A stretch of 36,056 bases of DNA from Frankia sp. AiPa1 (GCF_023243075.1 NZ_JALKFZ020000131.1:1-36056); one strand, 5' to 3'; shown: positions 23,068 to 30,787, numbered from the stretch's first letter. Notes: generated by a model from the letters alone, not told the origin. A program made the numbers and translations.

Positions 23068-24273
23068 TCATGACGGTCGGGCCTGCGAGGCGGCGTGGTC
23101 CTGGACGGCCTTGCCGATCGCGGCGGCCGTCTGGTCCTTCCAGGTCTGCGAGAGGCTGACCTGCCAGTCCTGGGAGCGCAGCGGGCCGGCGGAGGAGCCG
23201 GTGAAGTGTGGCATGACCTCGCGGGCGAACAGCTCGTAGCTGCGCCTGGTCGCTGCCTGGTCGGCCAGGTCCGCGGCCAGGATCAGGTAGGTGCCGAAAC
23301 CGCCGGACTGCTGCCACAGGCGCTCGATCTGTTCGATCGCCATGTCGGGGGTGCCGCAGATGAACGAGCCGGTGGCGTTGCCCCGCTCGATGCGCTCCGC
23401 CAGGGGCGTGCTCGGGTCGCCGGGAATGGGCAGCACCTTGGACTGGTAGGTCTGCACGTCGATGAGGCCGTACTCGACGTCCTTGGCGGCCTGCTCGGCG
23501 GTGTCGGCCAGGTGCATCTGGCCCATCAGCCGCCAGGACCGCCGGTCGACGGTCTTACCGTGCTGCTCGGCGACCTCGTTGGCGACCTTCCAGTGCGCGC
23601 CGAGCGCGTCGAAGCCGCCGGCCTGGCTGGCGGCGATCGACAGCATCCCGGCGCCGAACCGGCCGGCGGTGCGCGGCCCGGCGGGGGAGAAGGTGGCCGC
23701 CACGGCGATCTCGGGGCGGGGCCAGGTATACGGCGCCAGCTGGAGCACCGCGTCCTGCAGGGTGAACCAGTCGGTCTTGCGGGTCACCGGCTCCCGGCCG
23801 TCGAACAGGGCGACGATGGCCTCGAGTGACTCCTCCATCATCGCCCGCTGCCGGTTGGTGTCGATGCCGAGCATGTGTGCGTCGGATGCGAGCTGGCCGG
23901 GGCCGACGCCGAGCATGATCCGACCGCGGGTCAGATGGTCGAGCAGCACGATCCGGTCCGCGACGTGCAGGGGGTGGTGGTAGGGCAGGGAGACCACGCC
24001 GGTGCCGAGCCGGATCTGCCGGGTGCGGGCGGCGGCGCTGGCGATGAACAGCTCAGGGGAGGCGATGATCTCCCAGCCGCCCGAGTGGTGCTCGCCGATC
24101 CAGGCCTCGTCGAAGCCGAGTCGGTCCAGGTGATCGAGGAGGGCGAGGTCCTGTTCGAGCAGCAGGGTGGGGTTGCGGCCGGCGCGGTGGAACGGCGCCA
24201 GAAAGACGCCGAAGGTGAGCGGCCACCGCTCGCCGCGGGCCACCTCGGTGGAGATCGTCCGGGACAACGACAT
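23068..24273 (-). CDS. Luciferase-like flavin-dependent monooxygenase (limonene-monooxygenase-like length)
   Basis: 401 residues. Family hallmarks are LTFGVFLAPFH, LDRLGFDEAWIGEHHSGGWE, IRLGTGVVSLPYHHPLHVADRIVLLDHLTRGRIMLGVGPGQLASDAHMLG and TFSPAGPRTAGRFGAGMLS. At about 400 residues it belongs to the longer LLM group that includes limonene 1,2-monooxygenase-like proteins, which oxygenate small hydrophobic substrates with FMNH2 supplied by a reductase. AGGAGG lies six bases before the ATG. It is preceded by the IclR gene, with two copies of the GCAYTATGCGAAC motif in the gap. Intact, unlike the two luciferase-like remnants nearby. Substrate unknown. Confidence 0.93.
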   Translation of the reverse strand: MSLSRTISTEVARGERWPLTFGVFLAPFHRAGRNPTLLLEQDLALLDHLDRLGFDEAWIGEHHSGGWEIIASPELFIASAAARTRQIRLGTGVVSLPYHHPLHVADRIVLLDHLTRGRIMLGVGPGQLASDAHMLGIDTNRQRAMMEESLEAIVALFDGREPVTRKTDWFTLQDAVLQLAPYTWPRPEIAVAATFSPAGPRTAGRFGAGMLSIAASQAGGFDALGAHWKVANEVAEQHGKTVDRRSWRLMGQMHLADTAEQAAKDVEYGLIDVQTYQSKVLPIPGDPSTPLAERIERGNATGSFICGTPDMAIEQIERLWQQSGGFGTYLILAADLADQAATRRSYELFAREVMPHFTGSSAGPLRSQDWQVSLSQTWKDQTAAAIGKAVQDHAASQARPS

Positions 24274-24340
24274 CGGGATCCTCCTGAGCTCGGCCTCGAC
24301 CCCGGAAGAGTCTCAATATGCACAACACGAATCAAGAGCT

Positions 24341-24369
24341 GCATTATGCGAACGACGCACTATGCGAAC
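24341..24369. promoter_or_regulatory. Two copies of GCAYTATGCGAAC before the monooxygenase gene
   Basis: GCATTATGCGAAC (24341-24353) and GCACTATGCGAAC (24357-24369) are spaced 16 bases start to start, about 70-95 bases upstream of the monooxygenase ATG. The second copy overlaps the end of the IclR gene. A third copy in inverse orientation lies at 25408-25420, upstream of IclR and of the SDR. The layout suggests IclR target sites. Confidence 0.65.
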
Positions 24370-25355
24370 CCGGTCCCAGGGGGTTCGCGCCTGCCTGGGG
24401 GCCGGCCGTGCGCGGCCACCGTGACGCTGTCGGCGGCGGCCCGGACGCGCTCGCCGAGTTCGAGGACGGTGCTGCCCGGTAGCGGCCCGTTCCGGCGCCG
24501 CTCGAGTCCAAAGATCAGGCACAGCACGACGACGACCGACCCGCCTGCGTCGAAGACCGGGGCGTTGATGGACGTCGGGCGGTATTCGGCGGCCGGGTCA
24601 ACCGTCGCCGGCAACGTGCCGGCCAGGTTGAAGGCCCGGCCGACGTCCGCCATGAGCCGCCGCAGCGCCGCGGTGTGCGCGGCGTCGCTGACCTGGTCCT
24701 CGTCCAGCTCGCTGAGCAGGGAGCTGAGCCGCTCGTAGAGATGGTCCTCGATCTCGACGGCCCAGCCGCGGGAGCGGATACCGGCGAGCCCTGGGGTCAG
24801 CCGCGCCAGCGCGTCGGCCGGACGGTCCGGTCCCAGCCGGGCGAGCCACGCCTGCGCGGCCGCCTCGTCGGCCCACGCCACCGACACCGCGCCGAGCGGG
24901 GGCCGAGGCCGGATGCGGTCGCCCAGACGCAGCGTGTGCATGCCGAACGTGACGCTTGCGGGCCGGGCGGCACCGGCTGACGGCAGGCCGATCTCACCGA
25001 CGAGCAGGTCGTCGTCCTCGCCCGGGATGCCGCCGGCCACCAGGGCGACGCAGGGCACACCGGTGTCGGCGGCGAGGTCGCGGGCCACCGGGCGGGCGAG
25101 GTCGAGCGCGGTGTTGCCCTGCGCGGCGGCTCGGCCCGCGGCTACCAGCGCCGGGCCGAGCCGGTAGGTGCGCAGCTCCGGGTGGCGTAGCAGCCAGCCG
25201 CGCCGGGTGAGGGCAACGACCATCGGATGGACGGTGGCCTTGCTGACGCCGACCGCTCGGGCTATCTCGGCCAGGGCGAGCCCATCGGAGGGCCGGCTGG
25301 CCAGCAGGTCGATCAGGTTGAGGAGCCGCTCGGTCTGCGGTGACGGTCTGCTCAT
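24360..25355 (-). CDS. IclR-family transcriptional regulator
   Basis: 331 residues from the ATG at 25355 (an ATG at 25367 would add four). The winged helix-turn-helix is RLLNLIDLLASRPSDGLALAEIARAVGVSKATVHPMVVALTRRGWL, followed by YRLGPALVAAGRAA. The C-terminal effector domain includes VGRAFNLAGTLPATVDPAAEYRPTSINAPVFDAGGSVVVVL. Somewhat longer than the usual 250-280 residues because of an expanded middle. It lies between the monooxygenase (same strand) and the divergent SDR, with repeated sites on both sides, so autoregulation and control of both neighbours are likely. The start region contains a 14-bp direct duplication. Confidence 0.92.
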   Translation of the reverse strand: MSRPSPQTERLLNLIDLLASRPSDGLALAEIARAVGVSKATVHPMVVALTRRGWLLRHPELRTYRLGPALVAAGRAAAQGNTALDLARPVARDLAADTGVPCVALVAGGIPGEDDDLLVGEIGLPSAGAARPASVTFGMHTLRLGDRIRPRPPLGAVSVAWADEAAAQAWLARLGPDRPADALARLTPGLAGIRSRGWAVEIEDHLYERLSSLLSELDEDQVSDAAHTAALRRLMADVGRAFNLAGTLPATVDPAAEYRPTSINAPVFDAGGSVVVVLCLIFGLERRRNGPLPGSTVLELGERVRAAADSVTVAAHGRPPGRREPPGTGFA

Positions 25356-25381
25356 GGTGCTGTGCATCTCATGGTGCTGTG
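25351..25381. repeat. 14-bp direct duplication across the IclR start codon
   Basis: CTCATGGTGCTGTG occurs at 25351-25364 and again at 25368-25381. Each copy contains the complement of an ATG, at 25355 and 25372, which are not in the same frame. The duplication thus creates competing start codons for the regulator. Confidence 0.85.
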
Positions 25382-25407
25382 AATGTAGCTCGCCGGCAGT
25401 GATCAGT

Positions 25408-25420
25408 GTTCGCATAGTGC
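25408..25420. promoter_or_regulatory. Third copy of the GCACTATGCGAAC motif (inverse orientation)
   Basis: GTTCGCATAGTGC, the exact complement of the copy at 24357-24369. It lies in the 106-base gap between divergent IclR and SDR starts, where a shared operator is expected. Confidence 0.65.
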
Positions 25421-25461
25421 ACCTCTTGAACTGGCTTCTGCGTACCACCAGGCTGTCCTGC

Positions 25462-26262
25462 ATGGCAGACCGGATCGTGGGAAAAGTCGCTGTCGTCACC
25501 GGCGCGGCGAGCGGGATCGGGCGCGCGGTGGCTCGGCGATTCGTCGCGGAGGGTGCCCGGGTGGTGGGCGGCGACATTGACGAGGTCGGGCTGGCCGCGC
25601 TCGCCGCCGAGCTGGGCGATGCGTTCGTCGCGGCCCGGTGCGACGTCACCGTCGAGGCCGACGTGGCGTCCCTGGTGGAGCTGGCGACCAGCCGGTTCGG
25701 CGGGTTGGACATCGCCGTCGCCAACGCTGGCGGAGGCACTGCCGCCGAGCTCGCCGACCACGACTTCGCCGAGTGGCGCCGGGTCGTCGACCTGTGCCTG
25801 CACGGGGCCTTCCTCACCGTCAAGCATGCCGGGGCGGCGATGCGGACGACTGGGCTCGGCGGGTCGATCGTGACGATCGCCAGCCTCAACGCCGTCCAGC
25901 CCGGCCGTGGCATGGGCGCCTACTGCGCGGCCAAGGCCGCGGTCGTCGCGCTCACCGAGGTGGCCGCGATGGAGCTCGGCCCGGCCGGCGTGCGGGTCAA
26001 CTCCGTCGCGCCTGGGCTGGTGCGCACCTCGGCCACCAGCCGGCTGTGGAACCGGCCCGGGGGGGTCGACGAGTTCGTCGAGAACACCCCGCTCGGCCGG
26101 TTCGCCGAGCCGGAGGAAGTGGCGAGCGTCGTGCTGTTCCTCGCCTCCGACGAGGCGAGCTTCGTCTCCGCCAGCCTCTACGGGGTGGACGGCGGCGCCC
26201 GGACCAAGCGGTACCCGGACACGATCTCCGCCATCCAGCGTCTGCGCGGCGCGGCAACCTGA
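25462..26262 (+). CDS. Short-chain dehydrogenase/reductase (SDR)
   Basis: 266 residues. The cofactor motif is TGAASGIG, the structural motif is ANAGGG (a variant of NNAG), the catalytic Ser is in IVTIASLNAVQPG, and Tyr-x3-Lys is YCAAK. VNSVAPGLVRT and the LFLASDEASFVSASLYGVDGG end are classical. GDIDE after the second strand (Asp) suggests NAD(H) preference. Divergent from the IclR regulator, with an operator copy in the gap. Likely works on an alcohol or ketone in the same pathway as the luciferase-like monooxygenase. No strong ribosome site before the ATG; short-leader translation is possible. Confidence 0.93.
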   Translation: MADRIVGKVAVVTGAASGIGRAVARRFVAEGARVVGGDIDEVGLAALAAELGDAFVAARCDVTVEADVASLVELATSRFGGLDIAVANAGGGTAAELADHDFAEWRRVVDLCLHGAFLTVKHAGAAMRTTGLGGSIVTIASLNAVQPGRGMGAYCAAKAAVVALTEVAAMELGPAGVRVNSVAPGLVRTSATSRLWNRPGGVDEFVENTPLGRFAEPEEVASVVLFLASDEASFVSASLYGVDGGARTKRYPDTISAIQRLRGAAT

Positions 26263-26276
26263 CGAACCTGCACGCG

Positions 26277-26352
26277 ATGGCGACCGTGCGGCGGATGGCG
26301 ACCGTGCGGCGGATGGCGGCGCGGTCCGCGTCGTCAATGCGGTCCGCGTCGT
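26277..26352. repeat. Two adjacent tandem repeats after the SDR gene
   Basis: ATGGCGACCGTGCGGCGG is present twice in tandem (26277-26294, 26295-26312) plus a partial third. It is followed by GCGGTCCGCGTCGT twice (26321-26334, 26339-26352). Just beyond lies the 10-bp palindrome TTGACGTCAA (26357-26366), which may act as an operator for the next gene. Confidence 0.8.
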
Positions 26353-26481
26353 TATATTGACGTCAACCTCGACGTCGACCACCAGAACTCGCGTTGCCCC
26401 GGGTGGACGGGCTTACCGCACCAGCTGTCGGGCCGTCGCCGCGCGCCGCAGCGGGATCAGAGACCAGGAGCTGTTGACCCC

Positions 26482-26991
26482 ATGAGCGAGACGCCTCCCG
26501 AGGACGCCGTAGAAGAGCTGCGCCGACGTCTGCTTCTCCTTGAGGATGAGCGCGCGATCGGTCGGGTCGTCCTGTCCTACGGACCGGCGGCCGACTCCGG
26601 TCAGGCCACCCGCGCCGGCTCCTTGTGGCACAAGGACGGGCTCTACGACTGGGATGCCGGGGGCGATCCCCTCCAGGGCGGCGCCGCGGTGGAGAGCATG
26701 CTCCAGACCGGGGCCCACCAGGGGCTGATCGGCCACGGCGTGGCTCACTTCGCCGGACCCATGCTGATTGACGTCCAAGGCGATCGCGCGACGGCCCTCA
26801 ACTATTCCTTGATCATGCGCAGGGAGGAGGGCCGGTTCTATCTGTGGCGGGTGAGCGTCGCCCGATGGGACCTGGAGCGCCTCGACTCGACGTGGAAGGT
26901 CCGATGCCGGACCAATCGGCTCCTCGACAGTTCGGGCGCCGGTCGCGAACTGCTGGGCGACACCCTCGACGCCATCTTCGGCACCATCTGA
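26482..26991 (+). CDS. SnoaL-like (NTF2-fold) protein
   Basis: 169 residues. The N-terminal helix LRRRLLLLEDERAIGRVVLSYG, then LYDWDAGGDPLQGGAAVESML, a central HGVAHFAGPMLIDVQGDRATALNYSLIM and a C-terminal RVSVARWDLERLDSTWKVRCRTNRLLD match the SnoaL/scytalone-dehydratase-like cone fold. Such proteins serve as small isomerases, cyclases, hydrolases or dehydratases on hydrophobic substrates. With the monooxygenase and SDR it could form a short oxidative pathway, but substrate and reaction are not evident. ATG at 26482, no strong ribosome site. Confidence 0.85.
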   Translation: MSETPPEDAVEELRRRLLLLEDERAIGRVVLSYGPAADSGQATRAGSLWHKDGLYDWDAGGDPLQGGAAVESMLQTGAHQGLIGHGVAHFAGPMLIDVQGDRATALNYSLIMRREEGRFYLWRVSVARWDLERLDSTWKVRCRTNRLLDSSGAGRELLGDTLDAIFGTI

Positions 26992-27038
26992 CGACCCTCG
27001 ACAGGCACGGCGATGGGACGGCCGGTCAGGTCAGCCGA

Positions 27039-27770
27039 TCAGGTCAGCCGTAGCCCGCCGTCGCAGGGCAGGACCACGCCGGTGATGAAGCTGTTCTCCA
27101 GGACGGCGGCAATCGCCGCGGCGACGTCCTCGGGTCGGCCGTTGCGCCGGACGGGGGTTCGGCTCGCGAACTGCGCCAGTGTGGCGTGCCGGGTGTCCGC
27201 TGGCAGATCGTCCCACCAGCCGGTCTCGACGACGCCAGGGGAGACGGCGTTCACTCGTCGGGGGGCCAGCTCGGCGGCGAGGGGTGCCACGGCGGCCTCC
27301 AGCGCGCCGTTGACCGCGGCCAGTCCGGCGGTTCCCGGTAGCGCCGCCTGAGCTGAGGCCGCGGTGACCAGTGTGATCGAGCCGTCGGCGGCGAGCGTCG
27401 GTAGCGCCAGGGCCACGGCCCGCAGGTGGGCGACCGACTTGCCGAGGAACGCCCCGGCCAGGTCGGCGTCGGCGAGTTCCGTCGCTGGTCCGGCTCCGCC
27501 GCGCCGGGTGACGGTGACGACCAGGTCGCTGATGGGTCCCGCCTCGTCGAAGAACGTCCTCAGCGCGTCGGCGTCCTCGGCGTCCACCTCGATGCCCCTG
27601 GCCGATCCGCCGAGTTCCTTGACCGTGGCCTCGAGCCGGTCGCGGTTGCGGCCACCGATGGTGACGGTCGCGCCTCGGTCGGCGAACAACTGTGCGGTGG
27701 CGAGCCCGATTCCGGCGCTGCCCCCGAGGACGGCGATGTGACGGTCTGACGTGCTGCTGCTCGCGGACAT
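27039..27770 (-). CDS. SDR-fold protein lacking the catalytic Tyr and Lys
   Basis: 243 residues from the ATG at 27770, chosen because GGAGG lies seven bases upstream. The NADP-type motif GGSAGIG and GGRNRDRL are clear, and VNAVSPGVVETGWW and VLPCDGGLRL are present. The segment ASAQAALPGTAGLAAVNGALEAAV keeps the Ser, but the expected Tyr-x3-Lys reads Leu/Gly and Asn. It may bind cofactor without classical reductase chemistry, as in known atypical SDRs. Divergent from a TetR gene, with two identical operators in the gap, so expression is probably released when the TetR protein meets its ligand. Confidence 0.88.
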   Translation of the reverse strand: MSASSSTSDRHIAVLGGSAGIGLATAQLFADRGATVTIGGRNRDRLEATVKELGGSARGIEVDAEDADALRTFFDEAGPISDLVVTVTRRGGAGPATELADADLAGAFLGKSVAHLRAVALALPTLAADGSITLVTAASAQAALPGTAGLAAVNGALEAAVAPLAAELAPRRVNAVSPGVVETGWWDDLPADTRHATLAQFASRTPVRRNGRPEDVAAAIAAVLENSFITGVVLPCDGGLRLT

Positions 27771-27785
27771 CGCGAACCTCCATTT

Positions 27786-27837
27786 CCGAACGGTGCGTTC
27801 GGTAAAAGCTAGCATAGATACCGAACGGTGCGTTCGG
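27786..27837. promoter_or_regulatory. Pair of identical TetR-type operators CCGAACGGTGCGTTCGG
   Basis: The 17-bp palindrome (arms CCGAACG/CGTTCGG, spacer GTG) occurs at 27786-27802 and 27821-27837, 35 bp centre to centre. It fills the 80-base gap between the divergent SDR and TetR starts. The second copy ends 13 bases before the TetR GTG. The bases between the copies (AAAAGCTAGCATAGATA) are AT-rich and probably hold the promoters. Typical of an autoregulated TetR pair. Confidence 0.85.
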
Positions 27838-27850
27838 TTACGATGCGGGG

Positions 27851-28546
27851 GTGGATGAACAGCCTGTCCGCCAGCCGGGGCGGCCACGCAGCGAGCGGGC
27901 GCGCCTGGCCGTCCTCGACGCGACCCTGGCGCTCGCCGGCGAGGTGGGGCCAGCCGGGCTCTCCATGGAGGCCATCGCGAAACGGGCCGGCGTGAGCAAG
28001 GAGACGCTCTACCGCTGGTGGCGATCCAAGACCGAGGTGATCCTCGATGCGATGGTCGAGCGCGGGCAGGCGAGCATCCCGCTCCCCGACAGCGGCAGCC
28101 TCCCAGGCGACGCGCACGCCTTCCTGAGATCCACGGTCGATGCGCTCGACCGCACCACCGTTCTTCTCCTGCGGGCCGTCGCCGCGGCGGCAGCGACGGA
28201 TCGGGCGGTCGCGCATGACGTCCGGGACCGGTTCCTCACCGCCAGGCGAGCCGCGCTGGGCACGCTCCTGGACCGGGCCGTCGCGCGCGGCGAGATCCCG
28301 GACGATCGCGCGGCGCCGCTGGTCGATTTCGTCTATGGCTCGCTGTGGTACCGGTTGATCTTCGACATCGGGCCGCTCGACCACAGCTGGGCCGACGAGA
28401 CCGCCGCGGCGATCACGGCCTCCCCACGGCGGCCGCCGCTCTCAACGCGTGGGGCTTCGTCCGAGGGGCGAGCACGACAGGGGGGCCGGCGCGAGGATGG
28501 CGGACGTGGCGAGGGCAGCGAGGACGTCGTGGTGGAAGTCCGGTGA
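27851..28546 (+). CDS. TetR-family transcriptional repressor
   Basis: 231 residues. The DNA-binding domain is GRPRSERARLAVLDATLALAGEVGPAGLSMEAIAKRAGVSKETLYRWWRSKTEVILDAM, with the usual TetR recognition helix. The ligand domain has the TetR C-terminal-type VLLLRAVAAAAATDRAVAHDVRDRFLTARRAAL and DFVYGSLWYRLIFDIGPLD. The last 45 residues are low-complexity Arg/Gly/Glu and may reflect a lost stop codon. GTG start directly behind two matching operators, divergent from the atypical SDR, which is its likely main target. Confidence 0.93.
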   Translation: MDEQPVRQPGRPRSERARLAVLDATLALAGEVGPAGLSMEAIAKRAGVSKETLYRWWRSKTEVILDAMVERGQASIPLPDSGSLPGDAHAFLRSTVDALDRTTVLLLRAVAAAAATDRAVAHDVRDRFLTARRAALGTLLDRAVARGEIPDDRAAPLVDFVYGSLWYRLIFDIGPLDHSWADETAAAITASPRRPPLSTRGASSEGRARQGGRREDGGRGEGSEDVVVEVR

Positions 28547-28899
28547 GGAACGTCCCCCGGTCGACCTTCGTACGGATCAGCCGCACCGTGCGTCTCGCGG
28601 CAGCACGATGATCTTTTCGGGCATCGATCCGCCACGGTAGGCATACCCCGTCCGCTAGTCCACAGCGTTCACGGGATGATCGCCGCGACAACCAGCGCTG
28701 GCGGATGGCGGGTTTCCGGGCACGCGCGCGGCGCTGCCTGTCGCGAGCGCCGAGATCGTCAACTGGCTCGTCTTCGGCGGGAACACGATCGAGACCCGCG
28801 GCGACTGCCTCGCCCAGATCCACGCCCACGCCACCGTCGGCGGCTGACCAGAACCTCACCCGGGCCCGCGCACCGCGCGTTTCGGTCAGGATCGGTCAG
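28547..28899. other. 350-bp stretch without an intact gene
   Basis: No complete gene recognised. One plus-strand frame (about 28738-28848) reads LPVASAEIVNWLVFGGNTIETRGDCLAQIHAHATVGG before a stop. It is less Arg/Pro-biased than random frames here and may be the end of a broken gene, family unknown. The right end leads into the permease ATG. Confidence 0.35.
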
Positions 28900-29673
28900 A
28901 TGACGACGGTCCTGCTCGGATTCGCCGCCGGCCTGGTCATCGCCATGGTGACCACCCCGGTCGGGGTGTCGGGGGCGGTGTTCCTGCTGCCGGTGCAACT
29001 CGACGTGCTCCACACCCCGAACCCGGCGGTCACCCCGACCAACCTGCTGTTCAACGTCATCGCCACCCCCGGCGCCCTGGCCCGCTACCGCCGGCAGAAC
29101 CAGCTCACCAGCCCTTTGGCGCGCCGCCTTGTCGCCGGCACTCTGCCCGGCGTCATCCTCGGCGCGATCATCCGCGTCCACCTCGTCCCTGATGCCCGCC
29201 TGTTCCGTTTGTTCCTGGCCCTGTTCCTGCTACCTCTGGGCATCTGGCTCTGCGCCCGTACCCTGCGCCACCCTCAGCCACGCCCCACCCCGCCACCACA
29301 GCCCCGGACCATCACCGTGCTGGCCCTGCTCGTCGGCCTGGTCGGCGGTGTCTACGGCATCGGCGGCGGCTCGATCCTCAGCCCGATCCTCGTCGGCCGG
29401 GGCATGCCCGTGCCCACTGTCGCCCCCGCCGCCCTCGCCTCCACCTTCACCACCTCGATCGCCGGCGCCGCCACCTACGCCCTGCTCGCCCTCACCACCT
29501 CCGGCAACATCGCCCCCCACTGGGCCCTCGGTCTGGCCCTGGGACTCGGCGGCCTCGCCGGCGCCTACCTCGGCGCCCGCCTGCAACGCCGCATCCCCGA
29601 CACCAGCCTCCGGCTGTTGCTCGGCGCTCTGGCCATCGCCCTGGCCACCGTCTACCTCACCCACTCGAGCTGA
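28900..29673 (+). CDS. TauE/SafE-family membrane permease
   Basis: 257 residues and about eight hydrophobic helices. The two-fold family repeat shows as GFAAGLVIAMVTTPVGVSGAVFLLPVQ near the N-terminus and LLVGLVGGVYGIGGGSILSPILVGRGMPVPTVAPAAL in the second half, with GGGS-type glycines. TNLLFNVIATPGALARYRRQ is typical. Members export or import sulfonates, sulfite or related organic anions. The nearest TauD-like dioxygenase lies 17 kb away, so no link is claimed. ATG at 28900; the annotated start excludes an Arg-rich upstream stretch. Confidence 0.9.
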   Translation: MTTVLLGFAAGLVIAMVTTPVGVSGAVFLLPVQLDVLHTPNPAVTPTNLLFNVIATPGALARYRRQNQLTSPLARRLVAGTLPGVILGAIIRVHLVPDARLFRLFLALFLLPLGIWLCARTLRHPQPRPTPPPQPRTITVLALLVGLVGGVYGIGGGSILSPILVGRGMPVPTVAPAALASTFTTSIAGAATYALLALTTSGNIAPHWALGLALGLGGLAGAYLGARLQRRIPDTSLRLLLGALAIALATVYLTHSS

Positions 29674-29958
29674 CCGGCCGCGAAGATCTCCCCGATGTCG
29701 CCACCCACCTGACGGTCCCCGTCAGCGACGTTCGTGACGCTCGATCACAACGCTGGTCGACTTCACCGCCCCGACCACCAGCGGGGTGCCTCGCTCCACC
29801 GTGCACGGCCACCTCGACAGGACCAGCACCGGCACCCAACCTCGTAGGCCATTGCCCGTTACTCCACGAGCGGAGCTGGAACAGGTCACCGTTCGAAACG
29901 GTTGCAGTCGGCGCGTGGCGAGGCGCCGGTGCCCCGCCCAGATCGTCGAAAGGCGCCA
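29674..29958. other. Intergenic region with a possible recombinase helix-turn-helix remnant
   Basis: No intact gene. A plus-strand frame (about 29758-29900) reads GVPRSTVHGHLDRTSTGTQPR, which resembles the C-terminal helix-turn-helix of serine recombinases or resolvases. The rest of such a protein is absent. Tentative, but it fits the mobile-element debris that follows. Confidence 0.3.
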
Positions 29959-30621
29959 ATGATGAAGATCGGAATTATCGGGGCGGGGCAGATCGGCGGG
30001 ACGCTGACGCGACGGCTGCGTGAGCTCGGCCACGACGTGCGGGTGGCCAACTCACGCGACCCGCAGACCCTGGCGGAGCTCGCGGCGGACAGTGGCGCCA
30101 CGGCCGTCTGGGCGAGCGACGCCGCCGAGGACGCCGATGTGGTCATCATCAGCATCCCGCAGAAGAACGTGCCGAACCTGCCGGCGGGTCTGCTCAAGGG
30201 CGCGAAGCCGGGGGCGCCGGTGATCGAGACGAACAACTACTACCCCCAGCAGCGCGACGGCCGCATCGACGCCATCGAGGCCGGCAGACCGGAGAGCCTC
30301 TGGGTCGCCGACCAGATCGGCGCGCCAGTGGTCAAGGTGTTCAACGGGATCTTCTGGAAGCACCTGCTGGAGCGTGGCCGGCCGAGCGGCGCCGAGGGCC
30401 GCATCGCGCTGCCGATCGCGGGCGCGGCCGGCCCCGGCAAGGAACTGGTGTTCCGCCTCGTCGACGAGCTGGGCTTCGATCCGGTCGACGGCGGCACCCT
30501 GGCGGACTCCTGGCGCCAGCAGCCCGGCACCCCCGTCTACGGCGCGGACCTCGACGCCGCCGGCGCCGTCAGGGCCCTCGCCGCCGCCTCCCCGGACCGT
30601 CCGGCGGACTTCCGCGCCTGA
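29959..30621 (+). CDS. NADP oxidoreductase, coenzyme F420-dependent type
   Basis: 220 residues. The N-terminal Rossmann motif is KIGIIGAGQIGGTLTRRLRELGHDVRVANSRDP, followed by ADVVIISIPQKNVPNLP and VIETNNYYPQQRDG. Family members move hydride between NADP and F420 or reduce related substrates. Two adjacent ATGs (29959, 29962) follow an AAAGG. The stop is followed by a 27-bp palindrome and then by IS66 remains. The decayed transposase frame on the other strand reads straight through this whole gene, but that antisense frame has no family character. Confidence 0.9.
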   Translation: MMKIGIIGAGQIGGTLTRRLRELGHDVRVANSRDPQTLAELAADSGATAVWASDAAEDADVVIISIPQKNVPNLPAGLLKGAKPGAPVIETNNYYPQQRDGRIDAIEAGRPESLWVADQIGAPVVKVFNGIFWKHLLERGRPSGAEGRIALPIAGAAGPGKELVFRLVDELGFDPVDGGTLADSWRQQPGTPVYGADLDAAGAVRALAAASPDRPADFRA

Positions 30622-30646
30622 TGAACACGGCTGCCGCGGTCGCGGC

Positions 30647-30673
30647 TGTAGGTGGTGTACTACACCACCTACA
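30647..30673. terminator. 27-bp near-perfect palindrome after the oxidoreductase gene
   Basis: TGTAGGTGGTGTA and TACACCACCTACA face each other around a single C at 30660. It begins 26 bases after the oxidoreductase stop and marks roughly where recognisable IS66 sequence begins. Could be a terminator or a junction-derived cruciform. No T-run. Confidence 0.5.
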
Positions 30674-30787
30674 CGGCCGGCGCCTGCTACGCCAAGGTCG
30701 AGAAGATCGCGGGCTGGGCTTCCACCGGCCTGCTCGTAGTGGTTGTCGCCCTCGTCGCCGGCCTGTATCCGCGTCGCCGACACCACC

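Noticed and set aside
22981..23070. CRISPR-like array from the 16-bp repeats
   Set aside because: The repeats are contiguous with no spacers, only three in number, and no cas genes are present.
30052..30787. C-terminal 240 residues of the transposase reading frame
   Set aside because: They are antisense translation of the F420-type oxidoreductase and bear no transposase similarity.
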